Below are positions 46,260-56,522 of a stretch of DNA of 64,000 nucleotides, one piece after another. Position 1 is the first letter of the stretch; every line of letters begins with the position of its first letter. The notes under the pieces are model-generated. The model was not told the origin of the DNA. It searched no databases and saw nothing but the letters and a program-made list of their open reading frames with translations. The position numbers were made by a program, and so were the translations under genes. The DNA is from Sphingomonas yunnanensis (GTDB taxonomy: Bacteria; Pseudomonadota; Alphaproteobacteria; Sphingomonadales; Sphingomonadaceae): positions 62,001-126,000 of the forward strand of contig NZ_JAIOKB010000010.1 of NCBI RefSeq assembly GCF_019898765.1, in the 5' to 3' direction.

Positions 46260-46541
46260 CTACCGGAAATTGTCCGCGTAGCTCTGTAGCTTGAGCGTCT
46301 TTGTCGGGGTCGGGATCACGGTGTAGCGCAACCCCTGCTGCTCGGCATACGCCACTGCCGCCTCGCATGTCGGGAAGCCCAGCTTGATCTGGTCGCGCGT
46401 GTCGCCGCTGCCGGCCCAGCCGGTGAGCGCATCGGCCTTCTTGGGCTCGCCGGGCTCGAATTCGAGCTGCCAGTGATCGGTGCGGGCCCTACCCGACTGC
46501 ATGGCGTTCTTCGGGCGCTGGTAGATGCGAGCGGTCTGCAT
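46260..46541 (-). CDS. Complex I accessory subunit (NDUFS4/ETC_C1 family)
   Basis: The 93-residue protein reads ARIYQRPKNAMQSGRARTDHWQLEFEPGEPKKADALTGWAGSGDTRDQIKLGFPTCEAAVAYAEQQGLRYTVIPTPT. This is the ETC complex I subunit conserved region, the bacterial NDUFS4 homologue found in alphaproteobacteria. It probably stabilises the NADH dehydrogenase N-module at the inner membrane. It is convergent with fumC and divergent from dnaK. Confidence 0.93.
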   Translation of the reverse strand: MQTARIYQRPKNAMQSGRARTDHWQLEFEPGEPKKADALTGWAGSGDTRDQIKLGFPTCEAAVAYAEQQGLRYTVIPTPTKTLKLQSYADNFR

Positions 46542-46627
46542 GATCGGGTCTCCCTACGTGACACGCGCGAGTCAGGCAATCGTTCCCCGTCCCTCCGTCA
46601 CAGCGCCCGCCGCACCGCCGCCGCAAT

Positions 46628-46658
46628 CTTGCGGGGCGCGACCGCGCACCTATATCCG
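46628..46658 (+). promoter_or_regulatory. RpoH (sigma-32) heat-shock promoter of dnaK
   Basis: CTTG, then 17 bases, then CCTATATCCG. This fits the alphaproteobacterial RpoH consensus CTTG-N17-CYTATNTNNG at every fixed position. It lies about 80 bp before the dnaK ATG and points toward it. Confidence 0.8.
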
Positions 46659-46739
46659 GCTTCGTCATCGCGGTTGCGCTGCCGTAACGGGGCGTCGCCG
46701 CAACATCACACGTCAACGCAGGGGCTAGGCAAAGCACTC

Positions 46740-48647
<1,908 letters not shown>

Positions 48648-48681
48648 TCCGCGCCGGAGTGAACTGACATGAACCTCTCCC

Positions 48682-48761
48682 GTCATGCCGGCGCGGGCCG
48701 GTATCCAGCGCCGCAGACGAGACCGCGCGCGGCACTGGACCCCGGCCTGGGCCGGGGTGAC
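48682..48761. repeat. Family-A palindrome pair inside the dnaK-dnaJ operon
   Basis: GTCATGCCGGCGCGGGCCGGTATCCA is mirrored by TGGACCCCGGCCTGGGCCGGGGTGAC. It fills the 137-bp gap between dnaK and dnaJ. Confidence 0.75.
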
Positions 48762-48784
48762 GGCGACGGGCGCGGGGGCGCTGC

Positions 48785-49906
48785 ATGACCGAGATCGACT
48801 ATTACGAGCTGCTCGAATGCGAGCGGACCGCGGACGCGGCGACGATCAAATCGTCGTATCGCAAGCTCGCGATGAAATACCATCCGGACAAGAACGCCGG
48901 GTGCAAGGACAGCGAGGCCAAGTTCAAGGCGGTCAGCGAGGCCTATGACTGCCTCAAGGATCCGCAGAAGCGCGCGGCCTATGATCGCTTCGGCCACGCC
49001 GCCTTCAGGAACGGCGGCGGCGGCGGTGGCGGCGGCGCGCAGGACTTCTCCGGCTTCTCCGATATCTTCGAGAGCGTGTTCGGCGAGTTCATGGGCGGCC
49101 AGCGCGGCGGCGGGCGGCAGGTGCGCCGCGGGGCCGACCTGCGCTACGACATGGAGATCACGCTGGAGGAGGCGTATCACGGCAAGGAGACGGAGATCAC
49201 CGTCGACATCTCCGCCGCATGCGACAGCTGCCACGGCACCGGCTCCAAGCCGGGCACCCATGCGCACACCTGTCAGCACTGCCACGGGCACGGCAAGGTG
49301 CGCGCGCAGCAGGGCTTCTTCGTGGTCGAGCGGGCCTGCCCCTTGTGCCACGGCTCGGGCGAGGTGATCACCGACCCGTGCGGCGACTGCCGCGGTGAGG
49401 GGCGCGTCGAGAAGACCAAGACGCTGTCGGTCAACGTGCCCCCGGGCGTCGACGAGGGCACGCGCGTGCGGCTCACGGGCGAGGGCGAGGCGGGGGCGCG
49501 CGGCGCGCCGCCGGGCGATCTCTACATCTTCCTGCATGTGAAGCGGCACTTGATCTTCGAGCGCGAGGGGACGACGCTGTTCGCGCGCGCGCCGATCAGC
49601 TTCACCACCGCGGCGCTGGGCGGGACGATGTCGATCCCGGGGCTCGACGGCAGGCGCCACGAGGTCAAGATTCCCGCGGGGATCCAGTCCGGCAAGCAGC
49701 TGCGCCAGCGCGGCGCGGGCATGCCCGTGCTGCAGGGGCGCGGCACCGGCGACCTGGTGATCCAGGTCGAGGTGGAGACCCCGACCAAGCTCAGCACGCG
49801 GCAGCGCGCGCTGCTGGAGGAGTTCCGCGAGACCGAGACGGGTGACGAATGCCCGCAGAGCCAGGGCTTCTTCTCGCGGCTCAAGAACGCGTTCGCGGGC
49901 GAGTGA
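48785..49906 (+). CDS. dnaJ: Chaperone DnaJ (Hsp40, type I)
   Basis: The 373-residue protein has a J domain with H33-P34-D35, then a short Gly-rich linker (GGGGGGGGAQDFSGF). Four CxxCxGxG zinc modules follow (CDSCHGTG, CQHCHGHG, CPLCHGSG, CGDCRGEG), then the C-terminal substrate domains. It stimulates the DnaK ATPase and delivers substrates. Its stop overlaps the start of era (GTGA), an unusual partner for coupling. Confidence 0.98.
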   Translation: MTEIDYYELLECERTADAATIKSSYRKLAMKYHPDKNAGCKDSEAKFKAVSEAYDCLKDPQKRAAYDRFGHAAFRNGGGGGGGGAQDFSGFSDIFESVFGEFMGGQRGGGRQVRRGADLRYDMEITLEEAYHGKETEITVDISAACDSCHGTGSKPGTHAHTCQHCHGHGKVRAQQGFFVVERACPLCHGSGEVITDPCGDCRGEGRVEKTKTLSVNVPPGVDEGTRVRLTGEGEAGARGAPPGDLYIFLHVKRHLIFEREGTTLFARAPISFTTAALGGTMSIPGLDGRRHEVKIPAGIQSGKQLRQRGAGMPVLQGRGTGDLVIQVEVETPTKLSTRQRALLEEFRETETGDECPQSQGFFSRLKNAFAGE

Positions 49907-50847
49907 GCGGCGTGGACGAGAACGCGCCGGTGGCTCAACATTCGCAACATTCGCCCGCGACGCGCTGCGGCCTGGTCGCGGTGGTGGGCGCGCCTAACGC
50001 GGGAAAGTCGACGCTGGTCAATGCCTTGGTCGGGCAGAAGGTGGCGATCGTCAGCCCCAAGGCGCAGACCACGCGCGCGCGGCTGATGGGTGTGGCGCTC
50101 GAGGGCGAGACGCAGCTGCTGCTGGTCGACACGCCCGGCATCTTCGCGCCGCGCCGCCGGCTCGACCGCGCGATGGTGGCGGCGGCCTGGGGCGGGGCCG
50201 AGGGCGCGGACGTGATCGCCCTGGTCGTCGACGGCAAGGGCGGGCTCGGCCCCAAGGTGACCGAGATCGTCGAGTCGCTGAAGGAGCGGCGCGAGCCGAT
50301 CTACCTCGTGCTCAACAAGGTCGACCTGGCCGACAAGCCCAAGCTGCTGGTCCACGCGGAGAAGCTCAACGCCCTCCTGCCGTTCGCCGAGACCTTCTTC
50401 GTCTCGGCGCAGACCGGCGACGGCCTGCCCCAGCTCAAGCAGGCGCTGGCGGCGGCGATGCCGGCGGGGCCGTGGCACTATCCCGAGGATCAGGTCTCCG
50501 ACGCGTCCGAGCGCGCGCTGGCGGCCGAGGTGACTCGCGAGCAGCTCTACCTTCAGCTCCACGCCGAATTGCCCTACGCCAGCGTGGTCGAGACTGAGAA
50601 GTTCAGCGAGCGCGAGGACGGCTCGGCCGAGATCCACCAGCAGATCCTGGTCGAGCGGGTGACCCAGCGCGCGATCGTGCTGGGCAAGGGCGGCACGCGC
50701 ATCCGTGAGATCGGCGCGCGCGCCCGCGCCGAGCTGGCGGTGCTGCTCGACCGGCCGGTCCATCTCTACCTGCACGTCAAGGTGAAGCCGGGCTGGGACG
50801 AGGACCGCGGTGTGTACCGCGACATCGGACTCGACTGGGTGGAGTGA
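49903..50847 (+). CDS. era: GTPase Era
   Basis: The 314-residue GTPase assists 16S rRNA 3'-end processing and 30S assembly. Seen: the G1 loop GAPNAGKST, switch region KAQTTRARLMG, DTPGIF, NKVDLAD, and the C-terminal KH domain with IVLGKGGTRIREIG. The start is either GTG 49903, overlapping the dnaJ TGA by four bases, or GTG 49912. Both precede the repeat-encoded QHSQHS stretch, and no later start exists before the P-loop, so this N-terminal extension must be translated. It is about 23 residues longer than usual at the N-terminus. Confidence 0.95.
   Translation: MSGVDENAPVAQHSQHSPATRCGLVAVVGAPNAGKSTLVNALVGQKVAIVSPKAQTTRARLMGVALEGETQLLLVDTPGIFAPRRRLDRAMVAAAWGGAEGADVIALVVDGKGGLGPKVTEIVESLKERREPIYLVLNKVDLADKPKLLVHAEKLNALLPFAETFFVSAQTGDGLPQLKQALAAAMPAGPWHYPEDQVSDASERALAAEVTREQLYLQLHAELPYASVVETEKFSEREDGSAEIHQQILVERVTQRAIVLGKGGTRIREIGARARAELAVLLDRPVHLYLHVKVKPGWDEDRGVYRDIGLDWVE
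49934..49954. repeat. Direct repeat AACATTCGC x2, copy 2
   Basis: The same 21-base string as at 9017-9037. Here it is read in the era frame as AQHSQHS, just ahead of the GTPase core. Confidence 0.6.
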
Positions 50848-50891
50848 CGGGGCGGGGGGCGGCGGTCACGTCCGTCCGCGCCTCTTCTTCC

Positions 50892-50984
50892 GTCATCCCG
50901 GACGTGTTCCGGGATCCACCATGCCGCGCACTCAGCGATCGTGGCGCCCGCGGAACAGCGAACCCGGAACAGGTCCGGGATGAC
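50892..50984. repeat. Family-A palindrome pair
   Basis: GTCATCCCGGACGTGTTCCGGGATCCA is mirrored by CCCGGAACAGGTCCGGGATGAC. It lies between era and the MFS efflux gene; the 245-bp gap has no other visible element. Confidence 0.8.
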
Positions 50985-51092
50985 GGAGAGAGTGGGGCAA
51001 GGGTCCCGCCTCGGATGAACTTGCCGCCGCCCGATGCGTCTCACTCCGCATGGCCGGTGACAGGTCGCGAAGGGGGTGCACGGGACGACGCC

Positions 51093-52745
51093 ATGGCGGT
51101 GCTGACGCGGCTGCGCGACTTCGTGAGCGAGGAACGCTGGGAGTTCGCCCCGCACGAGCGCCCGGTGATGCCCGGCTCGCCGGGCTCGCCCGAGCACCCG
51201 CTGCGCCGCCGTCTCACCTACGCGCTGGTCGGCACGTTGGTGGGGCTCACCGGCGGTTTCGGCAACGCGCTGGTGGCGGCGAATACGACGACGCTGGCGG
51301 GCGCACTCGGGCTAGACCCGTCTGAGATCGCGTGGCTGCCGACGGTCTATGTGATGACCAACGTCAGCATCAACCTGCTGCTGATCAAGTTCCGCCAGCA
51401 GTTCGGGCTGAGGCCGTTCGCGATGCTGTTCATCGGCATCTATGTCGCGGTGACCTTCGCCCACCTGTTCGTCCACGGCTTCGCCCCGGCGATCCTGGTG
51501 CGCGCGGCGAGCGGGCTGGCGGCGGCGCCGCTCTCCACCTTCGCGCTCTATTATTTCATGCAGGCGGTGCCGGCGAAATGGCGGCTGCGCGCGATCGTGC
51601 TCGGCATCGGCGCGCCGCAATGCGCCACGCCGCTGGCGCGGCTGTTCTCGCCCGAGCTGCTGGCGATGAGCCAGTGGCGGACGCTCTACCTGTTCGAGCT
51701 CGGGCTCGCCGCGCTGAGCCTCGCCGCCGTGACGGTGTTCCGCCTGCCGCCGACGACGCGCCAGCCCGCGTTCGAGAAGCTGGATTTCCTCACCTTCGCG
51801 CTCTACGCCGCGGCGATGGCGCTGTTCGCCGCGGTGCTCGGGCTGGGCCGTTACGTGTGGTGGACCGAGGCGCGCTGGATCGGCTGGGCGCTGCTCGCCG
51901 CGATCCCGATGCTCGCCGCCGCGCTGATCATCGAGCATCACCGCGCCAACCCGCTGATCAACACGCGCTGGCTCGGCAGTGCCGACATCCTGCGCTTCGC
52001 GGTGGTGACGCTGATGGCGCGGATCGTGCTGTCCGAACAGACCTATGGCGCGGTCGGGCTGCTCACGTTGCTGGGGCAGAACAACGACCAGCTGGGGACG
52101 TTCTTCACGATCATCTTCCTCGCCACGGCGGCGGGCTTCATCGTCAGCGCGGTGACGCTCGACGTCGACAAGCTGGCGCACCCCGTGATGCTGGCGATCG
52201 GGCTGGTCGCGGTGGCGGCCTGGGTCGATTCGTCCTCGACCAGCCTGACGCGCGCGCCGCAGCTGTACCTCACCCAGGCGGTGATCGCCTTCGCGGGCGC
52301 CTTCTTCCTCGGGCCCTCGCTGCTGTTCGGCATGACGCGCGCGCTGAAGGAGGGGACGGGGCACGTGATCAGCTTCATCGCGCTGTTCGGCGTGCTCAAC
52401 TCGGTCGGCGGACTAGCGGGGTCGGCGATCCTCGGCACCTACCAGATCGTCCGCGAGAAGGCGAACAGCGCCGCGCTGGTGCAGGCGATCGACCCGACCG
52501 ACCCGCAGGTGCAGGCACGGCTCGCCGCGGGCGCGGGCGGGGTAGCGCGTGTGGTCGGTGACCCTGCCCTGCGCTCCGCCGAGGGCGGTGCGCTGCTGGC
52601 GCAGGCGGCGTCGCGCGAGGCGAACGTGCTTGCCTATGACGATATGTTCCGCCTGATCGCGGTACTCGCGGCGCTGACCTTCCTGTACCTTCTGTTCCTC
52701 CTGCTGCGCCGCGAGTGGCGCGCGCGCCGCATGAGTATCGCATGA
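51093..52745 (+). CDS. MFS efflux transporter, DHA2 (EmrB) type
   Basis: The 550-residue protein has an N-terminal cytosolic stretch and about 14 hydrophobic segments. These include LTYALVGTLVGLTGGFGNALVAANTTTLAGALGLDPSEIAWLPTVYVM and a conserved-type RAASGLAAAPLSTFALYYFMQA. Its stop overlaps the start of an HlyD-type adaptor gene by four bases (ATGA), and an outer-membrane factor follows, giving an EmrAB-TolC-like set. It expels small toxic molecules using the proton gradient; substrates are unknown. Confidence 0.88.
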   Translation: MAVLTRLRDFVSEERWEFAPHERPVMPGSPGSPEHPLRRRLTYALVGTLVGLTGGFGNALVAANTTTLAGALGLDPSEIAWLPTVYVMTNVSINLLLIKFRQQFGLRPFAMLFIGIYVAVTFAHLFVHGFAPAILVRAASGLAAAPLSTFALYYFMQAVPAKWRLRAIVLGIGAPQCATPLARLFSPELLAMSQWRTLYLFELGLAALSLAAVTVFRLPPTTRQPAFEKLDFLTFALYAAAMALFAAVLGLGRYVWWTEARWIGWALLAAIPMLAAALIIEHHRANPLINTRWLGSADILRFAVVTLMARIVLSEQTYGAVGLLTLLGQNNDQLGTFFTIIFLATAAGFIVSAVTLDVDKLAHPVMLAIGLVAVAAWVDSSSTSLTRAPQLYLTQAVIAFAGAFFLGPSLLFGMTRALKEGTGHVISFIALFGVLNSVGGLAGSAILGTYQIVREKANSAALVQAIDPTDPQVQARLAAGAGGVARVVGDPALRSAEGGALLAQAASREANVLAYDDMFRLIAVLAALTFLYLLFLLLRREWRARRMSIA

Positions 52746-53890
52746 CTGACCCCCGCTCGCCCGTCGCCGTCGGTCCCGTCACCGAGGAGCGCGCCGCCGA
52801 GGTGCCCGCCGCGGTCGCGCCGGCCGGCTCGGGCTGGCGCCCGCCGCGGCTGTCGCGCACCGCCACGCTGCTGATCACGTTGCTCGCGCTCGCGGGCGTG
52901 CTGGCGGTCTTGGCGGCGTGGCGAATGTGGCCGTTCACCAGCGACGATGAGTCGACCGACAACGCCTATGTCCGCGGCCGTACCACGGTGATCGCGCCGC
53001 AGGTGTCGGGCTATGTCACAAGGGTGCTGGTGCGCGATTTCGAGAATGTCCGCGCCGGTCAGCCGCTGGTGGTGGTGGACCAGCGCATCTACGCGCAGCG
53101 CGTCGAGCAGGCCGAGGCGCAGGTGGAGAACGCGCGGGCGACGCTCGCCAACAGCGTCCAGGCCGCGGCGAGCCGCGAGGCGAGTTTCGGCGGGCAGGAA
53201 GCGGCGCTGGCCAACGCGCGCGCGCAGCTGCTCCGCGCCGAGGCGGACATGAACCGCGTCAACGACCTCGTCACCGACGGCTCGGTCTCGCTGCGCGAGC
53301 GCGACCAGACGCTCGCCACGCTGCGACAGGCGCAGGCGCAGCTCCAGCAGGCGCAGGCCGCGCGCGAGATCGCGCGGCAGGACATTCGCACCGTCGCGGT
53401 GGGGCGCGGCGGGCAGGAGGCGGGCGTGTCGGGCGCGCAGGCGGCGCTGCGGCTGGCGCGGATCGACCTCGCCAATACCGTGGTCCGCGCGCCCGAGGCG
53501 GGGCGGCTGAGCGAGGTGGGGGTGCGCGTCGGCCAATATGTCACGGCGGGCTCGCAGCTGATGTTCCTGGTACCGGCCGAGACCTGGGTGATCGCCAACT
53601 ACAAGGAGGCGCAGACCGCGCGGATCGCAGTGGGGCAGCGCGCCAGCTTCACCGTCGACGCGCTCGCCGACGCGCGGCTGGCGGGCCGGGTGGAGCGGAT
53701 CTCGCCCGCGGCGGGGAGTGAGTTCGCGGTGCTCAAGTCGGACAATGCCACGGGCAATTTCACCAAGGTGCCGCAGCGGATCGCGGTGCGGATCCGGATC
53801 GATCCGGGGCAGGCGCTGGCGGCGCGGCTGCGCCCGGGCATGTCGGTGCAGGCGCGGGTCGACACCGCCGGCACGCCGGCGCCGCGATGA
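52742..53890 (+). CDS. HlyD/EmrA-type membrane-fusion adaptor
   Basis: The 382-residue protein has one N-terminal membrane helix (TATLLITLLALAGVLAVLAAW) and the EmrA-like DDESTDNAYVRGRTTVIAPQVSGYVTRVLV lipoyl half. A long coiled-coil hairpin (about 110-215) and the second lipoyl half (IDLANTVVRAPEAGRLSEVGVRVGQYV) follow, then a beta-barrel (KLS-type FTVDALADARLAGRVERISPAAGSEFAVL). It bridges the MFS pump and the outer-membrane channel in the periplasm. Confidence 0.93.
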   Translation: MTDPRSPVAVGPVTEERAAEVPAAVAPAGSGWRPPRLSRTATLLITLLALAGVLAVLAAWRMWPFTSDDESTDNAYVRGRTTVIAPQVSGYVTRVLVRDFENVRAGQPLVVVDQRIYAQRVEQAEAQVENARATLANSVQAAASREASFGGQEAALANARAQLLRAEADMNRVNDLVTDGSVSLRERDQTLATLRQAQAQLQQAQAAREIARQDIRTVAVGRGGQEAGVSGAQAALRLARIDLANTVVRAPEAGRLSEVGVRVGQYVTAGSQLMFLVPAETWVIANYKEAQTARIAVGQRASFTVDALADARLAGRVERISPAAGSEFAVLKSDNATGNFTKVPQRIAVRIRIDPGQALAARLRPGMSVQARVDTAGTPAPR

Positions 53891-53962
53891 GGGAGAGTGG
53901 CGCTCCGGTACGAGGCGGACGCGGCCTTGGTGGCACTACGCTATCCGTGCCTTCCACCCTGC

Positions 53963-54057
53963 CGTCATCCCGGACGTGGTCCGGGACCCACCCGGCCGCG
54001 CACGCGCCGGCCGTTGAAAATGCGGGGCGGTGGATCCCGGACCAAGTCCGGGGTGAC
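53963..54057. repeat. Family-A palindrome pair inside the efflux operon
   Basis: GTCATCCCGGACGTGGTCCGGGACCCA is mirrored by TGGATCCCGGACCAAGTCCGGGGTGAC. It lies in the 212-bp gap between the adaptor and outer-membrane genes. Confidence 0.8.
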
Positions 54058-54102
54058 GGAGGGAGTGCGAAGAAGGGCTCGGGCACCACCTGCGTACCGA
54101 CC

Positions 54103-55515
54103 ATGTGTCGCTCCGCCCACCGCATTCTTCGTGTGCTCCTCCTCCCGCTCCTCCTCGCGGGCTGCGCGCTGCCCGGACCGCGCCGTGCCGCGCCGCCCGA
54201 CGCCTCCGTCGTGCCGCCGCCGGCGTGGCGCAGCGCGCTGACCGCGCCCGACGCGTCGCCGGTGAACGCGGCCTGGTGGCAGGGCTTCGGCGACCCGGTC
54301 CTCACCGCGCTGGTCGAGCGCGCGCTCGCCAACAACCTCGACGTGCTCGCCGCCGCCGCGCGGGTCGAGGAGGCGCGCGCCGCGGAGGCGCTCGCGCGCG
54401 CGCAGCTGCTGCCCCAGCTCGGCGGCACCGTGCCCGAGACGCAGGGCCAGTCGATCAGCGCGCTCGGAACCACCGCGCGCTCGGCCGCGGTGCAGCCCGG
54501 CGTCCAGCTCAGCTACGACCTCGACCTGTTCGGGCGACTGCGCCAGGCCAGCCGCGCCGCGCGCGCCCAGCTGCTCGCCACCGCCGCGGCGCGCGACACG
54601 GTGCGGCTCGCCACCGCCGCCACCGCCGCCTCGGGCTATGTCACGCTGCGCGCGCTCGACCAGCGGCTGGCGATCGCGCGCGCGACGCTGGTGGCGCGCG
54701 CCGAGGCGCTGCGGATCGCGCGGCGGCGCTACGAGACCGGCTACGCCTCGCGGCTGGAGTACCGCCAGGCACAGGCGGAATATGCCGGCACGCAGCAGCT
54801 CGTCCCCGCCGCCGAGCTGGCGATCGCGCGGCAGGAGAACGCGCTGGCGCTGCTGACCGGCGACTCGCCGCGCGCGGTGGCGCGCGGGTTGGCGCTCGAC
54901 CAACTCGCGACGCCGCCGCTGCCCGGCGGGCTGCCCGCGCAGCTGCTGCGCCGCCGCCCCGATCTCTTCCAGGCCGAGCAGACCCTGGTGGCGGCGGACC
55001 GCACGCTCGACAGTCAGCGCGCCGCGATGCTGCCCAACCTGTCGCTGACCGGCGCGGGCAACCTCGTCCTCTCCACCGCACTGGCCCAGCCCGAGGTGAT
55101 CTTCTCGCTCGGCGCGAGCGTGCTGGGGCCGATCTTCGACGGCGGGCGGCTGCGGGCGCAGGAGCGAGTCGCCACCGCGCGGCGCGACCAGGCAGCCTAT
55201 GCCTATCGCCGCGCCGCGCTGCTGGCGTTCCGCGAGGTGGACGACTCGCTCGTCGGGGTACGCCGCACGGGCGAGCAGGCCGACGCGCTGGCGGCGCAGA
55301 CGGCGGCGTCGCGCGGCGCGCTGGAGAATGCGACCAACCGCTACCGAGCGGGCTACTCGGCCTATCTCGAGCAGCTCGACGCACAGCGCACCCTGCTCAC
55401 CGCCGAGCTGTCGCTGGTGCAGGCGCGCGCCGACCGGCTGACGAGCTATGTCGCTTTGTACCAGGCGATGGGCGGCGGCTGGACGCCGGCGGAGGTGGCG
55501 GCGGTGGAGCGGTGA
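54103..55515 (+). CDS. Outer-membrane efflux factor (NodT/TolC-like lipoprotein)
   Basis: The 470-residue precursor has a lipobox (LLLPLLLAGCALPGP) and then the RND/MFS outer-membrane factor pattern: WWQGFGDPVLTALVERALANNLDVLAAAARVEEARA, LSYDLDLFGRLRQASRAARAQLLATA, the periplasmic coiled coils, LLRRRPDLFQAEQTLVAADRT and a GPIFDGGRLRA strand. Two repeated halves form the trimeric beta-barrel/alpha-barrel channel. It is third in the efflux set after the repeat pair. Confidence 0.93.
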   Translation: MCRSAHRILRVLLLPLLLAGCALPGPRRAAPPDASVVPPPAWRSALTAPDASPVNAAWWQGFGDPVLTALVERALANNLDVLAAAARVEEARAAEALARAQLLPQLGGTVPETQGQSISALGTTARSAAVQPGVQLSYDLDLFGRLRQASRAARAQLLATAAARDTVRLATAATAASGYVTLRALDQRLAIARATLVARAEALRIARRRYETGYASRLEYRQAQAEYAGTQQLVPAAELAIARQENALALLTGDSPRAVARGLALDQLATPPLPGGLPAQLLRRRPDLFQAEQTLVAADRTLDSQRAAMLPNLSLTGAGNLVLSTALAQPEVIFSLGASVLGPIFDGGRLRAQERVATARRDQAAYAYRRAALLAFREVDDSLVGVRRTGEQADALAAQTAASRGALENATNRYRAGYSAYLEQLDAQRTLLTAELSLVQARADRLTSYVALYQAMGGGWTPAEVAAVER

Positions 55516-55533
55516 GAGCGCGCGCGCGGCGAG

Positions 55534-56514
55534 CTAAACCGCACGCTCCTCCTCTTCTGCCACCGCCAGAGCCTCGCGGCTCTCCACCTCCGGCTGCTTC
55601 CACAAGGCGGTGAGCAGGTAGAACACCAGGTTGCTCCCCTGCGTCAGCGCGCCGCCGGCGAGAAGCAACCCCGCCATCGCCTCGCGCGGGCCGTTGATCG
55701 TGCCGCTCATCTCCAGCGCGGCGCTGAGGAACAGGAGGTCGCGGTTGGGCACGATCGGCAGCCGCGAGATCACCATCTGCGCGGTGAGGAACACCAGCCA
55801 CACGCTCCACGGCTCCTGCGGTAGCACCACCGCCCATTGCGTCGCCTGAAGCAGCACCACCCCCGCGATCCGCGCCACGTGGATCGCCAGCACGCGCGCC
55901 GCGAGCGGCAGCGGCATCGCGATCAGCTGGCGGCGCAGGCGGAACAGCAGCGGTACCAGGAACACCGCGCCGACGCCGCCCGCGATCAGCAGCGCCGGCC
56001 CCGGATCGAGCCACGCCGCGATGCGCCGCCCATTGCCCGCCGCGGCGAAGCCGAGCAGCAGCAGCAGCGTCACCAGCCCCGACGACACCGCCGAGAGGAT
56101 CGCATTGTCCTTGAGCCCGATCGCGATCGTCTTGCTGCGCAACCCGACCACGCGGCGCAGCCAGACGAACAGGTAGAGTTCGCCCGAATAGCCGACCAGC
56201 GCGCTGTTGAGGATGCGCTTGCGCACCAGCACGGGAAAGGCGCCGCGCAGGGGGCGCGCGAAGATGGTGCGGAACACCACGATCTCGGACGCGGGCAGCA
56301 CCAGGAAGGTGGCGACGAACAGTAAGTAGAACAGCGGGTTCGTCGGCAGCGAGCGCGCCACCTGGCCCCAGCCGATCGCGTTCACCTTGAGCACCATCCA
56401 GGTGACCATGCCGGCGAAGAACAGCAGCCGCGCGACCCAGCCGAGGCGGCGCACCCACGGCTTCTCGCCCCACGCCCTCCACCCGCTGGCGGGCGGCGCG
56501 CCCGCCCCGCTCAT
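55534..56514 (-). CDS. Polytopic membrane protein, LPG-synthase/flippase-like (UPF0104)
   Basis: The 326-residue protein has about eight hydrophobic segments, including RLLFFAGMVTWMVLKVNAIGWGQVARSL, LVGYSGELYLFVWLRRVVGLRSKTIAIGLKDNAILSAVSSGLVTLLLLLGF and QATQWAVVLPQEPWSVWLVFLTAQMVISRLPIVPNRDLLFLSAALEM. The pattern resembles the lysylphosphatidylglycerol synthase transmembrane family, which includes lipid or glycolipid flippases. It lies 8 bp after the glycosyltransferase gene on the same strand, so a cell-envelope glycan role is likely. Confidence 0.7.
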   Translation of the reverse strand: MSGAGAPPASGWRAWGEKPWVRRLGWVARLLFFAGMVTWMVLKVNAIGWGQVARSLPTNPLFYLLFVATFLVLPASEIVVFRTIFARPLRGAFPVLVRKRILNSALVGYSGELYLFVWLRRVVGLRSKTIAIGLKDNAILSAVSSGLVTLLLLLGFAAAGNGRRIAAWLDPGPALLIAGGVGAVFLVPLLFRLRRQLIAMPLPLAARVLAIHVARIAGVVLLQATQWAVVLPQEPWSVWLVFLTAQMVISRLPIVPNRDLLFLSAALEMSGTINGPREAMAGLLLAGGALTQGSNLVFYLLTALWKQPEVESREALAVAEEEERAV

Positions 56515-56522
56515 TGCCTCGC

